Shown: positions 37,344-44,854 of the stretch, piece after piece
How positions within the stretch are numbered: position 1 is the stretch's first letter
Layout of the letters: the number at the start of each line of letters is the position of its first letter
Assembly: GCF_003838195.1 (NCBI RefSeq)
Contig: NZ_RCBY01000039.1
Location: 1 to 44,854, forward strand
Source of the DNA: Okeania hirsuta
GTDB taxonomy: Bacteria > Cyanobacteriota > Cyanobacteriia > Cyanobacteriales > Microcoleaceae
Length of the DNA: 44,854 nt
Direction of reading: 5' to 3'
Made by a program: the position numbers and the translations under genes
Notes under the pieces: generated by a model
Told to the model about the DNA's origin: nothing
Seen by the model: only the letters and a program-made list of their open reading frames with translations
The model's database searches: none

Positions 37344-38486
37344 ATGATTATTATTTGTTACGGAATGCCTAAATCAGCTAGCACTTTCACTTTTCAGCTA
37401 GCATCTGCATTGGTTGATTGTAAATATAGTCAGAGTAAGGTATACAAATCTTTACCAGAAAAAACTAAAAGGCATTTTTATAAAAATACACGCTTTATAG
37501 AAAAACTCGATCAAGCCATCTATGATTTAGTAGACATAGTACCTAGTGATAAAGTGTTAGTTATCAAAACTCATTCTCCTTTATCAAAACCAGTTGAGTC
37601 TGTTCTAGAATCGGGTAATGCTCTAGCTATTGTAAATTACAGAAATCCTTACGATATCATTGTTTCTCTCAAAGATGTGGGAGAGAAAGAACGCTTAAAA
37701 AAGAAGTCAGAGCGGCACAAAGGATTTGCTAAAATAAAAAGCATTGACGATGCTAAGGTTCTTATTCCAGATTTTATCAGAAAAGCCAAAACTTGGCTGG
37801 ATAAAAAATCGGAATCATTGCTATATGTTTCTTATCAAGAAGTAGAAAAAATACCTTTTAATGTTGCACGGGATATTAATGAATTTCTGCAATTAAATTT
37901 AGAACCTAATTCTATTGACACAATAGTTGATGGATTCATAAGTGACAAAAGCAAGATTGGGCAATACAACATTGGTGTATCTGGTAGGGGAGCAGAAATA
38001 AGTTTCAGTGAGTCAGATAAAAAATTAGTAGAAGAAATTAATAGTTTTGTTGACTTATATTTTCAAGGAGGAGACAATACAATAAAAAAAGAGATAGCAC
38101 CAACCATCAGAAAAAATATTGATGACTATGAGTATTATTTTCAAATAGCTGAAGAATTTTATAAACAAAGAGAATTTAATTCAGCTCTTACTACATATCA
38201 AAAAGTAATAGAAATTAATCCGAAGCACTCTTGGTCTTATTATAAATTAGGTAATATTTTCCGAGAACAAAACAAAGATGACCAAGCTGTCACCGCTTAT
38301 CGTAAAACAATAGAAATTAACCCTGATTTTTCTTGGTCGTACTATCATTTAGCCACTATTTTAGAAAAACAAGGGAAGTTAGAAGAGGCGATCGCTTCTT
38401 ATCAAAAAGCTATTGAACTTTATCCAAATTTTTCTCCATATCGCTACAAATTAGAAAAATTCCTCCAACACAGAATCTTTAAATAA
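37344..38486 (+). CDS. Sulfotransferase-like domain fused to TPR repeats
   Basis: I start at ATG 37344 (MIIICYGMPKSASTFTFQLA); the frame runs further left, but into repeat DNA. Residues of about 1-250 are a PAPS-dependent sulfotransferase-type fold: the 5' phosphosulfate loop MPKSASTF, a KTHSPL motif, and the 3' phosphate motif RNPYDIIVSL, followed by LLYVSYQEVEKIP. Residues of about 265-375 are three TPRs (EFYKQREFNSALTTYQKVIE, GNIFREQNKDDQAVTAYRK, ATILEKQGKLEEAIASYQKA) with the usual A and P positions. Such fusions could sulfate sugar or protein acceptors held by the TPRs. The upstream neighbours make UDP-sugars, so sulfated polysaccharide is plausible (inference). Frame intact. Confidence 0.8.
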   Translation: MIIICYGMPKSASTFTFQLASALVDCKYSQSKVYKSLPEKTKRHFYKNTRFIEKLDQAIYDLVDIVPSDKVLVIKTHSPLSKPVESVLESGNALAIVNYRNPYDIIVSLKDVGEKERLKKKSERHKGFAKIKSIDDAKVLIPDFIRKAKTWLDKKSESLLYVSYQEVEKIPFNVARDINEFLQLNLEPNSIDTIVDGFISDKSKIGQYNIGVSGRGAEISFSESDKKLVEEINSFVDLYFQGGDNTIKKEIAPTIRKNIDDYEYYFQIAEEFYKQREFNSALTTYQKVIEINPKHSWSYYKLGNIFREQNKDDQAVTAYRKTIEINPDFSWSYYHLATILEKQGKLEEAIASYQKAIELYPNFSPYRYKLEKFLQHRIFK

Positions 38487-38529
38487 ACACCTATAAAAGT
38501 CTCAATAACTTTACCAAATATTCATAAAA

Positions 38530-39369
38530 CTACCTTAATATAACAATCATTTGAGGGATAGTTCTTGGTGAAGTTATATAATTATTCCCCTGACAAATTA
38601 ATTGTGTAGAACCTCCACCATCTAACATCATTACTTGAGTGGCACCGAAACTTTTCAAAACTTGAGCTGCATGGGGTTGAGTTGCTTGCTTAGATGTAAA
38701 AATTAAAATTGTTTCATTGAGGCGATCGCTATCTTTATCTTTAACTCCAATAAAGGTTCTACCTGTTTGATTTTCTACTCCTTTATCTGCATTTTCCTGT
38801 AAACCAACAATAAAGTTAGATGCTGTTGATAATTGGAGATTATTTGGCTGAAATTTAGTAATTAATGCTCTATCATTCCAGACTTCTAGGATTAACTTTT
38901 CATAGGGAAATTCTATTTCTCCGGCATAACCATCACTAACTATAATTCCATCTGACTTAACAGGAAATGCTAACCCTGTAGAGGAGTTTTGATCGTTTCT
39001 AAAAAATTGACCATTAGTGATGCAAAATAAATTTGAATTTTCTGAAAATAAGTTAGACCATACTTGTGATATTGTCTGACGTTGAAATTGTGGATCGTTA
39101 CCGCCGTAAGCTCCTTTTTTAGTACCTAAGTCTGTGATGTTTCCGTAGATAAAATTAATTTTTGCGCCTTGAGTTAGATCGACAATTTGTAGATAATCTA
39201 AATCTTTTTGATAAAGAGTTGTTCCCTGAGAATTGTTAATAATTTGGAAACCAAGAGATAGAGGGTTTTGTGATTTACTTTCGGCATTCTGGGCAGAAAA
39301 TAAGTTTATTGTTATTAGGAGGAAGGTTGTTAAAAATAATCCGGTTAAAGTTAGAGTTTTTTTATTCAT
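38530..39369 (-). CDS. Secreted phosphodiester glycosidase-type protein (NAGPA/DUF2233)
   Basis: I start at ATG 39369 (MNKKTLTLTGLFLTTFLLIT), which begins a clean signal peptide (Lys-rich start, long hydrophobic core, AQNA-ES cleavage region); a longer frame to 39405 adds hydrophobic residues that do not fit. 279 aa. The end carries MLDGGGSTQLICQG, the most conserved motif of the NAGPA/phosphodiester glycosidase family, and FCITNGQFFRN and TFIGVK correspond to other conserved strands. Family members remove phosphodiester-linked sugars or act in exopolysaccharide processing outside the cytoplasm. It points away from the GTPase cassette and is convergent with the sulfotransferase gene. Confidence 0.82.
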   Translation of the reverse strand: MNKKTLTLTGLFLTTFLLITINLFSAQNAESKSQNPLSLGFQIINNSQGTTLYQKDLDYLQIVDLTQGAKINFIYGNITDLGTKKGAYGGNDPQFQRQTISQVWSNLFSENSNLFCITNGQFFRNDQNSSTGLAFPVKSDGIIVSDGYAGEIEFPYEKLILEVWNDRALITKFQPNNLQLSTASNFIVGLQENADKGVENQTGRTFIGVKDKDSDRLNETILIFTSKQATQPHAAQVLKSFGATQVMMLDGGGSTQLICQGNNYITSPRTIPQMIVILR

Positions 39370-39746
39370 TATACCAATTTCAAAAAAGAATGTTACAAAT
39401 AACAAGGGTGATAAAAATACTTTACAGGAGATGTTTCTTTGACGAATTCAATAAATTATGAACTAAGAATAGCTAATAAGTTATTTATTTTGACTCCTAA
39501 CTCCTAATTCCTGACTCCTTAAAAAAACTAGATATTTGTAGCAAACATTTATCAAATCGGAATAATACCAATTTTATAAATGTTTTTGACAAATGGTAGG
39601 GAGGTTGTATGCAAAGTCGCTACAGGGTTATCATCTTTTTATGTGCTTCATTTTTTGGGTAAATCCTGATGTCTAAAAAAAACTTTTGAAATTGCTATAG
39701 TAGTATTACAGTCGGCATGATTATATTTTTAGAGGAAATTTAGGCA
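39370..39746. other. Gap upstream of the GTPase cassette
   Basis: Divergent promoter region with dispersed repeats: a pyrimidine-rich CTCCTAACTCCTAATTCCTG stretch at 39496-39515 and copy 2 of the 22-bp repeat at 39534-39555. Small plus-strand frames here have no support. Confidence 0.4.
39534..39555. repeat. Dispersed 22-bp repeat, copy 2 (inverted)
   Basis: Exact inverse of 11204-11225, followed by AATAATACCAATTTT. A nearby TTGTATGC (39607) parallels TTGTATGC near 11158, suggesting a larger decayed element. Confidence 0.5.
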
Positions 39747-40967
39747 ATGAAAAGTTACAAAATATTAACTTTAGGAGCGTCTGGAGCAGGCAAAACTGTA
39801 TTCCTTGCTAGTATGTTTAAGTCATTATCAATCCAAGGAGAATATGGCTTCTATCTTCAGGTTGAGGATTTCAACAAACGGAAGCTACTGAATGATATTT
39901 ACACAAACTTGATTATTCAAAAATGGCCTCCATCAACCAGACGTAGTGAGATATCTAAGTGGAAGTTTACTTGTTGTATCAAGAATCCTGATCTGGAAAA
40001 CTTTCCAATTTGTCAGTTTATTTATTTTGATTATGCTGGCGGACGGTTTACAGACATGGATGAAGAAGATTCTGATTTACAAGAAATAATTGTACAAGCT
40101 GATGCAATTTTGGGTCTTTTAGATGGTCAAAAAATTCAAGCATTAATGAGTAATAAAAATGAACAAAAGATTGATGATTTGTTGAACAAAGATTTACCAC
40201 CAATAATTAAGTGTATGTCCTATTGTCAAGCACCTATTCAGTTTGTAATTAGTAAATGGGATTTGCTGGAAAATGATAATTTTGGTTTAAAAGAAATAAG
40301 CGATCGCCTTCTGGAAATTCCTGAATTTAAAGAATTAGTTTTGAATCGAAATCAAGAACGTTCTTCAGTACGTCTGATTCCAGTAAGTTCAGTGGGTTCG
40401 GGTTTCGTAACACCTCAACCTGATGGCAGTATGAAAATAATTGCAAATTCAATTCCACGTCCTTCTCACATGGAAGTTCCTGTATCTTGCGTTGTACCAG
40501 ATCTTTTAGAGAAAGAGATTAAGGTAAACCTGAAACGGCTAACTACTATTAGTAATGAAGATATTGCTGAAAATAGTGGATTTAATAAACTATTAAATAA
40601 GTTTTTAAAGGGTGTGTTAAGTTTCCGTTGGTTGATTGATATAGTTGTTAATGCTATTGTTGAAGTTTTAGCATCAATTATCTTCGGTGAAGATAATGAA
40701 GATAATGATCAAAATCAGCCAAATGGTATAAAACAAGAATTGGCAAAGGAACTCCTCAAAACAGTTGATAATTTAGTATTGAAAAAAATTGAAAAAAAAG
40801 TTAAAGCAGATAATGAAAAATTAGCTGAATTGCGGAAAATAAGAGATGAATCTATCAAAAAAATTAAAGATAAAACAACAGCCTTGAAAAGTGCTGTGAC
40901 AAGCTTTTTATATATTAGTAATAAACTGAGCCAAGATTTTCCTGACTCTGAAATAATCAGAAGGTAG
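39747..40967 (+). CDS. Small-GTPase-like P-loop protein with C-terminal coiled coil
   Basis: 406 aa. Seen: G1/Walker A GASGAGKT (residues 10-17), a G3-like DYAGG (from D95, where Ras has DTAGQ), a G4-like SKWD (169-172, in place of NKxD) and a G5-like PVSSVGSG (from 213). So residues 1 to about 250 are a TRAFAC-type GTPase domain. Next comes a hydrophobic amphipathic stretch, WLIDIVVNAIVEVLASIIFG (about residues 293-312), that may touch membrane, and then a Lys/Glu-rich coiled coil to the end. It is a clear paralogue of the next gene (shared CQF-Y-DY-GG, SKWDLLE, RLIPVSS). It resembles, from memory, the tandem 'double-GTPase' proteins described in bacterial conflict-type operons. First gene of the cassette; the next starts 44 bp later. 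Function unproven. Confidence 0.75.
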   Translation: MKSYKILTLGASGAGKTVFLASMFKSLSIQGEYGFYLQVEDFNKRKLLNDIYTNLIIQKWPPSTRRSEISKWKFTCCIKNPDLENFPICQFIYFDYAGGRFTDMDEEDSDLQEIIVQADAILGLLDGQKIQALMSNKNEQKIDDLLNKDLPPIIKCMSYCQAPIQFVISKWDLLENDNFGLKEISDRLLEIPEFKELVLNRNQERSSVRLIPVSSVGSGFVTPQPDGSMKIIANSIPRPSHMEVPVSCVVPDLLEKEIKVNLKRLTTISNEDIAENSGFNKLLNKFLKGVLSFRWLIDIVVNAIVEVLASIIFGEDNEDNDQNQPNGIKQELAKELLKTVDNLVLKKIEKKVKADNEKLAELRKIRDESIKKIKDKTTALKSAVTSFLYISNKLSQDFPDSEIIRR

Positions 40968-41011
40968 AACAAAGTAATAAGGGAATCATTATCAAAGTTA
41001 AAAGCCCAGAA

Positions 41012-43084
41012 ATGGATATTAAAAATTACAATATTATTACTTTAGGACCATCTGGAGCGGGTAAAACCGTATTTTTAGCTAGTCTTTTTAGGCAATTATC
41101 TACTCCAACCAGCGAAAGATTTTTCCTGGAAGTCTCTGGTGATAAACACCGTAAAGAGCTGAATGACATTTATTTAAAAATTATTGATAAAGATCAAGAT
41201 TGGCCTAGTGGAACAAGAGATGTAACAAGGAGAACGTTTACTTGTCGTGTCAATAATTCTGCTATTGAAAAGTTTTCGGTTTGTCAGTTTACTTATATTG
41301 ACTATGGAGGAGGATTACTTACAGAGACAAAATTACCTAATGAATATGATGTTATTCATTTTGAAGAAGAAGTTCCTAATGCACATGCAGTGTTAGCAAT
41401 GATTGACGGTCTAAAATTATTGAAATTAATGCAAGGAAAAGACCTGGATAATGAAGCGGTTAGACAATTATTGCTAAAAGATTTACCTAACATGATGCAA
41501 TTGATAAATAAATGTAAAAGAGACACATCCGTTCATTTTATTATTAGTAAATGGGATTTGCTTGAGGGTAATTATAATCTCTCAGAGATAGAAGAATGTC
41601 TGCGATTTTTCTCGCCTGACTTTAAAAATGTAGTTGATAGTAGAATTCAAGCTGGTTGTCCAGTACGTCTAATTCCTGTAAGTTCTATTGGTATGGACTT
41701 TGCAACCCTCCAGGATGATGGTTCGATGAAAAAGAAACCAGGCGCAGTTCCTAAACCTTTCCAGTTAGAAATTCCTATTGCGTATGTATTAATTGATGGG
41801 GTAAAAACTGATATTAAAGCCTCAAAAGCATCCTCAGAAAAAATTCCCGTGTGGGATTTACTTAAAAATTCTTTTCCTTCTTTAGATTCCCTAATTCATC
41901 AGTTTGTTTTAAACGAACTAGCTCATCCATATCAAGAAAAATCTTTACAAGAAGTGAGAGATTGGGAAACAGCACTTAAGCACTTAGTTATTATTTTCTT
42001 GAAACATCTCAAAGATTTTGAGGAGAGATTTCCCGAAGCTAATTTAGGAGGAGAAGTTCTTTTTGCTCCTGAACCTATCCATAATTTGACAAAACATGAA
42101 AAAGTAGTGTGTTCGGTTGGTTTCACATCTGATGGTAAAACTCTTTTCAGTTCCAGTGACGACAGAACCGTTCTGTTTTGGGATGTTGCACGGGGAAATT
42201 TACAGAAAAAAATTGTGCAGGAAAAATCAGGTTGGGTACTAGCAAATATTAGTCAAGACAATAAACTACTGTTTACTGCGAGCGCAGATAAAAGTATTAA
42301 GGTATGGGATGCCAATACAGGACAACGCTTGTATAAACCGTTGAAGGAACATTCTGAACCTATCAGTGGGTTTGTTGTTAGTGCTGATGGTGGCACACTG
42401 ATTAGTAGTAGTCGAGATCAAACTGTCAAAATCTGGCAATTAGAAACTAATGGCGGTAGAGTCATACACAGTTTAAGCGAACATCAAGGCTATGTTTATG
42501 CTCTTGCTGTTTCTCCCAATGGGCAAACTTTAGCTACTGCTGGTACGGACAAGAAAATGCTGATTTGGGAACTGCCCATTAAAAATGATAAATTTCTTAA
42601 ATTTCTTGCCCTCAAGCATCCTAGTTTTATAAAAGCTTTAGCCTTTAGTTCAGATGGTAAAATGTTGGTTAGTGGTTGTGGAGACCAAACTATCTATGTG
42701 TGGGATACGAAAACCTGGAATCTCAGGTATAATTTGGAAGGACACACCGGAGCAATTTGGTCTCTGGCGATTAGTGCAGATAACTGCACCCTTGCCAGAG
42801 ACCAAACTATCTATGTGTGGGATACGAAAACCTGGAATCTCAGGTATAATTTGGAAGGACACACCGGAGCAATTTGGTCTCTGGCGATTAGTGCAGATAA
42901 CTGCACCCTTGCCAGTGGAAGTAATGATTTGACAATCAAGGTCTGGAATTTATCAACCGGAACTTTAAAAACTACTTTAACAGGGCACACTGGTATTATC
43001 ACCACCCTAGCTTTTAGTTCAGATAATCAGACCTTAGCTAGTGGCAGTGATGACAAAACGATTAAAATTTGGCGAATTGTATAA
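41012..43084 (+). CDS. GTPase-WD40 fusion, paralogue of the preceding gene
   Basis: 690 aa. Residues 1 to about 270 repeat the previous gene's GTPase domain: GPSGAGKT (12-19), DYGGG (from D97), SKWDLLEG (from S179) and RLIPVSSIGMDF. A helical linker (about 275-355) leads to a WD40 propeller (about 360-690) with Trp-Asp-type strand ends FWDV, VWDA, IWQL, IWEL, VWDT, VWDT, VWNL and IWRI: eight. Two adjacent ones are an exact duplication (see the repeat entry); without it there are seven, the usual closed propeller. The WD40 part probably senses or scaffolds a partner and could control the GTPase. Between gene ends are 44 bp upstream and 18 bp downstream, so one operon. Frame intact despite the duplication. 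Confidence 0.8.
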   Translation: MDIKNYNIITLGPSGAGKTVFLASLFRQLSTPTSERFFLEVSGDKHRKELNDIYLKIIDKDQDWPSGTRDVTRRTFTCRVNNSAIEKFSVCQFTYIDYGGGLLTETKLPNEYDVIHFEEEVPNAHAVLAMIDGLKLLKLMQGKDLDNEAVRQLLLKDLPNMMQLINKCKRDTSVHFIISKWDLLEGNYNLSEIEECLRFFSPDFKNVVDSRIQAGCPVRLIPVSSIGMDFATLQDDGSMKKKPGAVPKPFQLEIPIAYVLIDGVKTDIKASKASSEKIPVWDLLKNSFPSLDSLIHQFVLNELAHPYQEKSLQEVRDWETALKHLVIIFLKHLKDFEERFPEANLGGEVLFAPEPIHNLTKHEKVVCSVGFTSDGKTLFSSSDDRTVLFWDVARGNLQKKIVQEKSGWVLANISQDNKLLFTASADKSIKVWDANTGQRLYKPLKEHSEPISGFVVSADGGTLISSSRDQTVKIWQLETNGGRVIHSLSEHQGYVYALAVSPNGQTLATAGTDKKMLIWELPIKNDKFLKFLALKHPSFIKALAFSSDGKMLVSGCGDQTIYVWDTKTWNLRYNLEGHTGAIWSLAISADNCTLARDQTIYVWDTKTWNLRYNLEGHTGAIWSLAISADNCTLASGSNDLTIKVWNLSTGTLKTTLTGHTGIITTLAFSSDNQTLASGSDDKTIKIWRIV
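42682..42915 (+). repeat. Perfect 117-bp tandem duplication inside the WD40 domain
   Basis: Units 42682-42798 and 42799-42915 are identical base for base (39 codons, residues about 557-635, starting RDQTIYVWDTKTWNL). The unit starts inside one blade and ends inside the next, so the join reads TLA-RDQTIYVW, while the natural neighbour reads TLASGSNDLTIKVW: the junction blade lacks the SGS turn. Confidence 0.97.
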
Positions 43085-43102
43085 AATATAGCTTAAGTAA
43101 AT

Positions 43103-43408
43103 ATGACAACTAATAATATTCGTAACTATCGAATGCGAGCAATTTTACTAACTTTTCTATGCTGTTTGGTACTTGGAGGATGGGCAGTTTTTTATTTGCC
43201 ATTCGGAATTGTCACAATTGTTTATGGAACTGAAGTCAAGACACGACTTGAATTGACAGACGAACTAGGAGCAACTACAGCATCAAAAAAAGCTAAGAAA
43301 TGGTTTTGGTTTGGTTTAATAGTAGCGATAATAATGATGGTTGTATATGTACATTACACCTACATTGCTCCTATGCAACCCGAACCTAATACTAATAGTA
43401 TTAATTAA
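43103..43408 (+). CDS. Two-TM protein resembling CD225/dispanin (IFITM-type) family
   Basis: 101 aa. Two hydrophobic segments: AILLTFLCCLVLGGWAVFYL followed by PFGIVTIVYG (about 12-42) and WFWFGLIVAIIMMVVYV (about 69-86). Between them lies VKTRLELTDELGATTASKKAKKW. The double Cys, the PFGIVTIVY motif, and the A-xx-ASKKAKKW run before TM2 are the hallmarks of the CD225 domain, found in vertebrate antiviral IFITM proteins and in many small bacterial membrane proteins. An insert of about ten residues lies between CC and PFG compared with the typical pattern I remember. It begins 18 bp after the GTPase-WD40 gene, so it is almost certainly in the same operon and is the likely membrane partner. Role unknown. 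Confidence 0.65.
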   Translation: MTTNNIRNYRMRAILLTFLCCLVLGGWAVFYLPFGIVTIVYGTEVKTRLELTDELGATTASKKAKKWFWFGLIVAIIMMVVYVHYTYIAPMQPEPNTNSIN

Positions 43409-43686
43409 TCTATTCCTAACAATAACTTAAACATAGAATGGTTATACTAACTCAATTTAAAAATGTCATAAATATTGGGAAACTTATAACTCCTGAAATT
43501 ACTGTATTCTCAAATTTTTCTATTTATCAAATCTTATTTTTAACTTTTGCCTTCCGTGATATGAAATCCGGTAGTGTAGGTATAAATAAAGCAGAGAAAC
43601 TCGGTTTATATAAAATAAATCACATATCTCTCCCATAAACCCGGTTTCTTATAACACCCCAAATCTAGATTTATTAAATTATCACT
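43409..43686. other. Intracistronic gap with inverted repeat
   Basis: AGAAACTCGGTTTA (43595-43608) and TAAACCCGGTTTCT (43636-43649) form an imperfect hairpin, a common cyanobacterial dispersed repeat. The 66-codon frame at 43438-43638 covers it and is not credible. The gap may separate the last gene from the operon or act as an attenuating hairpin. Confidence 0.45.
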
Positions 43687-44691
43687 ATGAGTATTGAAGT
43701 TTGGCCTTTTTTAGTAAGTCGTAACCGCTATCTTGACTACAGAACAGTAGTAGCTCCTGATTTCATCTGTGAAGCTAAGACTGGTAACTTATTGGCAAGA
43801 GTGACGACAGGAGATTTAACAGAACCAGGAAAGGGATTTATTAGACAAATTTTTGGTTCAAAAGTAGGAGATTTCACCATAGTTTATCGAATCTTAAAAG
43901 CTACACAAAAAGACCTGAATTCTCAAGTAGGAGATGAGATTCTTAAAGACCAATTTGGGAGAGAAATACTTCTAATTGAAGGAGTGGTTATTCAAGAAAT
44001 TAAAAGTAAAGAAGCTGTTTTTATTTCCCAGAAAAATATAGAAGAAATTCATCAGAAATTGATAGAAGGATACACAGAATTTTGGGAGCATCGCGACCCA
44101 AATCCAGCCATTCCTTCTGATAAATTATCTTTAAGTATGGATGGTTCTAGTAGACCCTTAGAACTTGAAGAAATAGAACTATTTCAGGTTGAGTCTCCAA
44201 TCTCTAACCACAATCAGGAAAAAAAATGGATAACGTTTATTAAATCTTGGGGTAATAACGTTAATTATGTTGTTTTTCTTACTATAATTTTGGCAGTAAT
44301 GGTTGCTTTTGGGTGGATATACAGAAGTGAAATTTGGGGAACAAAGATAGTATATGACTGCACCACTATTGAGTATAAAAATATAAGATTAGAGAGTAAA
44401 AATAATATAGATGATGTTCTCAATAATCTACAAAAAGAGTACCCAGATGCAACAATACTCCTTGATGCTAAATTAGAACTCAAATCCAACGAACAATGGC
44501 AATATTTGATAAAAAGAGAAAAACTCAATGAATTAGAAAACTATACCATTAACCTCTATGGAAATATCTTAAAGCTACAAGATCATCCACTTGATTTAGC
44601 GATCGCTCAACTTAGCAACCAGGAAATTGTTGAGTACATTAATATCAGCGCAAAAATTATAAATAGAAAGGAATGTAAAAGAAATTCCTGA
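43687..44691 (+). CDS. Single-TM protein of unknown family
   Basis: 334 aa, start MSIEVWPFLVSRNRYLDYRTV. Residues 1 to about 190 are soluble with no signal peptide (a beta-rich N-terminal stretch, then helices FISQKNIEEIHQKLIEGYTE); one TM helix, NYVVFLTIILAVMVAFGWIY (about 196-215); then about 120 residues of polar sequence to the end. With the N-terminus inside, the tail would be periplasmic. I recognise no domain. Same strand as the GTPase cassette, 278 bp downstream, and closed by a terminator, so it is probably the last component. It could anchor or be controlled by the GTPases (inference). Confidence 0.6.
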   Translation: MSIEVWPFLVSRNRYLDYRTVVAPDFICEAKTGNLLARVTTGDLTEPGKGFIRQIFGSKVGDFTIVYRILKATQKDLNSQVGDEILKDQFGREILLIEGVVIQEIKSKEAVFISQKNIEEIHQKLIEGYTEFWEHRDPNPAIPSDKLSLSMDGSSRPLELEEIELFQVESPISNHNQEKKWITFIKSWGNNVNYVVFLTIILAVMVAFGWIYRSEIWGTKIVYDCTTIEYKNIRLESKNNIDDVLNNLQKEYPDATILLDAKLELKSNEQWQYLIKREKLNELENYTINLYGNILKLQDHPLDLAIAQLSNQEIVEYINISAKIINRKECKRNS

Positions 44692-44747
44692 AGCAATCTC
44701 ATAGATACCCTACAGTTGAAGAGATTGCTTCGGGGTATCAATTTTTT
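44690..44747 (+). terminator. Terminator with interleaved stems
   Basis: GAAGCAATCTC (44690-44700) pairs with GAGATTGCTTC (44721-44731), 11 bp perfect; GATACCC (44704-44710) pairs with GGGTATC (44733-44739), 7 bp; six Ts follow at 44742-44747. The pairs alternate as A1-B1-A2-B2, so they would form a pseudoknot or two competing hairpins. It overlaps the stop codon of the last gene. Confidence 0.7.
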
Positions 44748-44765
44748 CTGAATTTCATACCTCTA

Positions 44766-44854
44766 TCAAATAAATATTAAAGGTTTATCTTTGATTAACG
44801 CGAATGCCTCAGAATTAAATCGATAAAGACTAGCTGGTCTACCAGCACCTCGTG
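44766..44854 (-). CDS. C-terminus of a winged-helix-type protein (partial, runs off the window)
   Basis: About 28 residues, RGAGRPASLYRFNSEAFALIKDKPLIFI, end in TGA at 44768-44766. The RGAGRP-x-x-LYRF pattern is the wing end of winged-helix regulators, such as those joined to Nudix domains (NrtR-type), but too little is in the window to say. The rest lies beyond 44854. Confidence 0.4.
   Translation of the reverse strand, partial: RGAGRPASLYRFNSEAFALIKDKPLIFI

Noticed and set aside
43438-43638. 66-codon frame within the GTPase cassette
   Set aside because: It runs through an inverted repeat and has no domain or ribosome site.
1-44854. CRISPR arrays, tRNA and rRNA genes
   Set aside because: I looked for regularly spaced direct repeats and for cloverleaf features such as GGTTCGAATCC and saw none I could defend. 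A tRNAscan or CRISPR finder run could overturn this.

Overview
The window looks like chromosomal DNA of an AT-rich filamentous cyanobacterium, probably a Trichodesmium/Okeania-type member of the Oscillatoriales (inference). The evidence is repeated HIP1-type GCGATCGC palindromes, a cyanobacterial rimI/lysA/dacA/uppS gene order, a DUF3143 + J-domain gene pair, an intein in a sugar-nucleotide gene, many orphan TnpB/IscB genes, long non-coding gaps and dispersed small palindromic repeats. I saw no tRNA, rRNA or CRISPR array.

Layout. 1-2.8 kb is debris: an IS630 transposase 3' part, a filamentous-hemagglutinin-type beta-helix fragment truncated at both ends, and a TnpB tail with its transposon end. 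2.8-11 kb holds fusA, a decayed iscB interrupted by a stop codon and a small element with terminal inverted repeats, a histone-deacetylase family gene and gyrA. 11.1-13.1 kb is a nest of two dead IS5-type elements, one inside the other. 13.4-17.3 kb holds a small HTH gene, the 3' third of an indoleamine 2,3-dioxygenase gene cut by a tnpB element, and kynureninase. 17.9-24.7 kb holds clpC, rimI and three more TnpB-type genes: one open with a non-standard active site, one frameshifted, one a remnant. 24.8-32.6 kb is housekeeping: lysA, dacA and uppS (overlapping ATGA), DUF3143, J-domain, RHH protein and lepA. 32.8-36.4 kb is a UDP-sugar pair: UDP-glucuronate decarboxylase carrying a 424-aa intein, then UDP-glucose dehydrogenase, which would make UDP-xylose for surface glycans. 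37.3-39.4 kb holds a sulfotransferase-TPR fusion and a secreted phosphodiester-glycosidase-like protein.

39.7-44.7 kb is the least conventional part: a same-strand cassette of two paralogous small-GTPase-like proteins (the second fused to a WD40 propeller), a two-TM protein resembling the CD225/dispanin (IFITM) family and a single-TM protein of unknown family, closed by a terminator with interleaved stems. I infer a membrane-linked GTPase system, possibly of the tandem-GTPase conflict or signalling type. The WD40 domain contains a perfect in-frame 117-bp tandem duplication that turns seven repeats into eight.

A second recurring theme is that short GC-rich palindromic repeats (about 21-51 bp) sit inside at least four different transposon-encoded reading frames, in frame in three of the five cases found.
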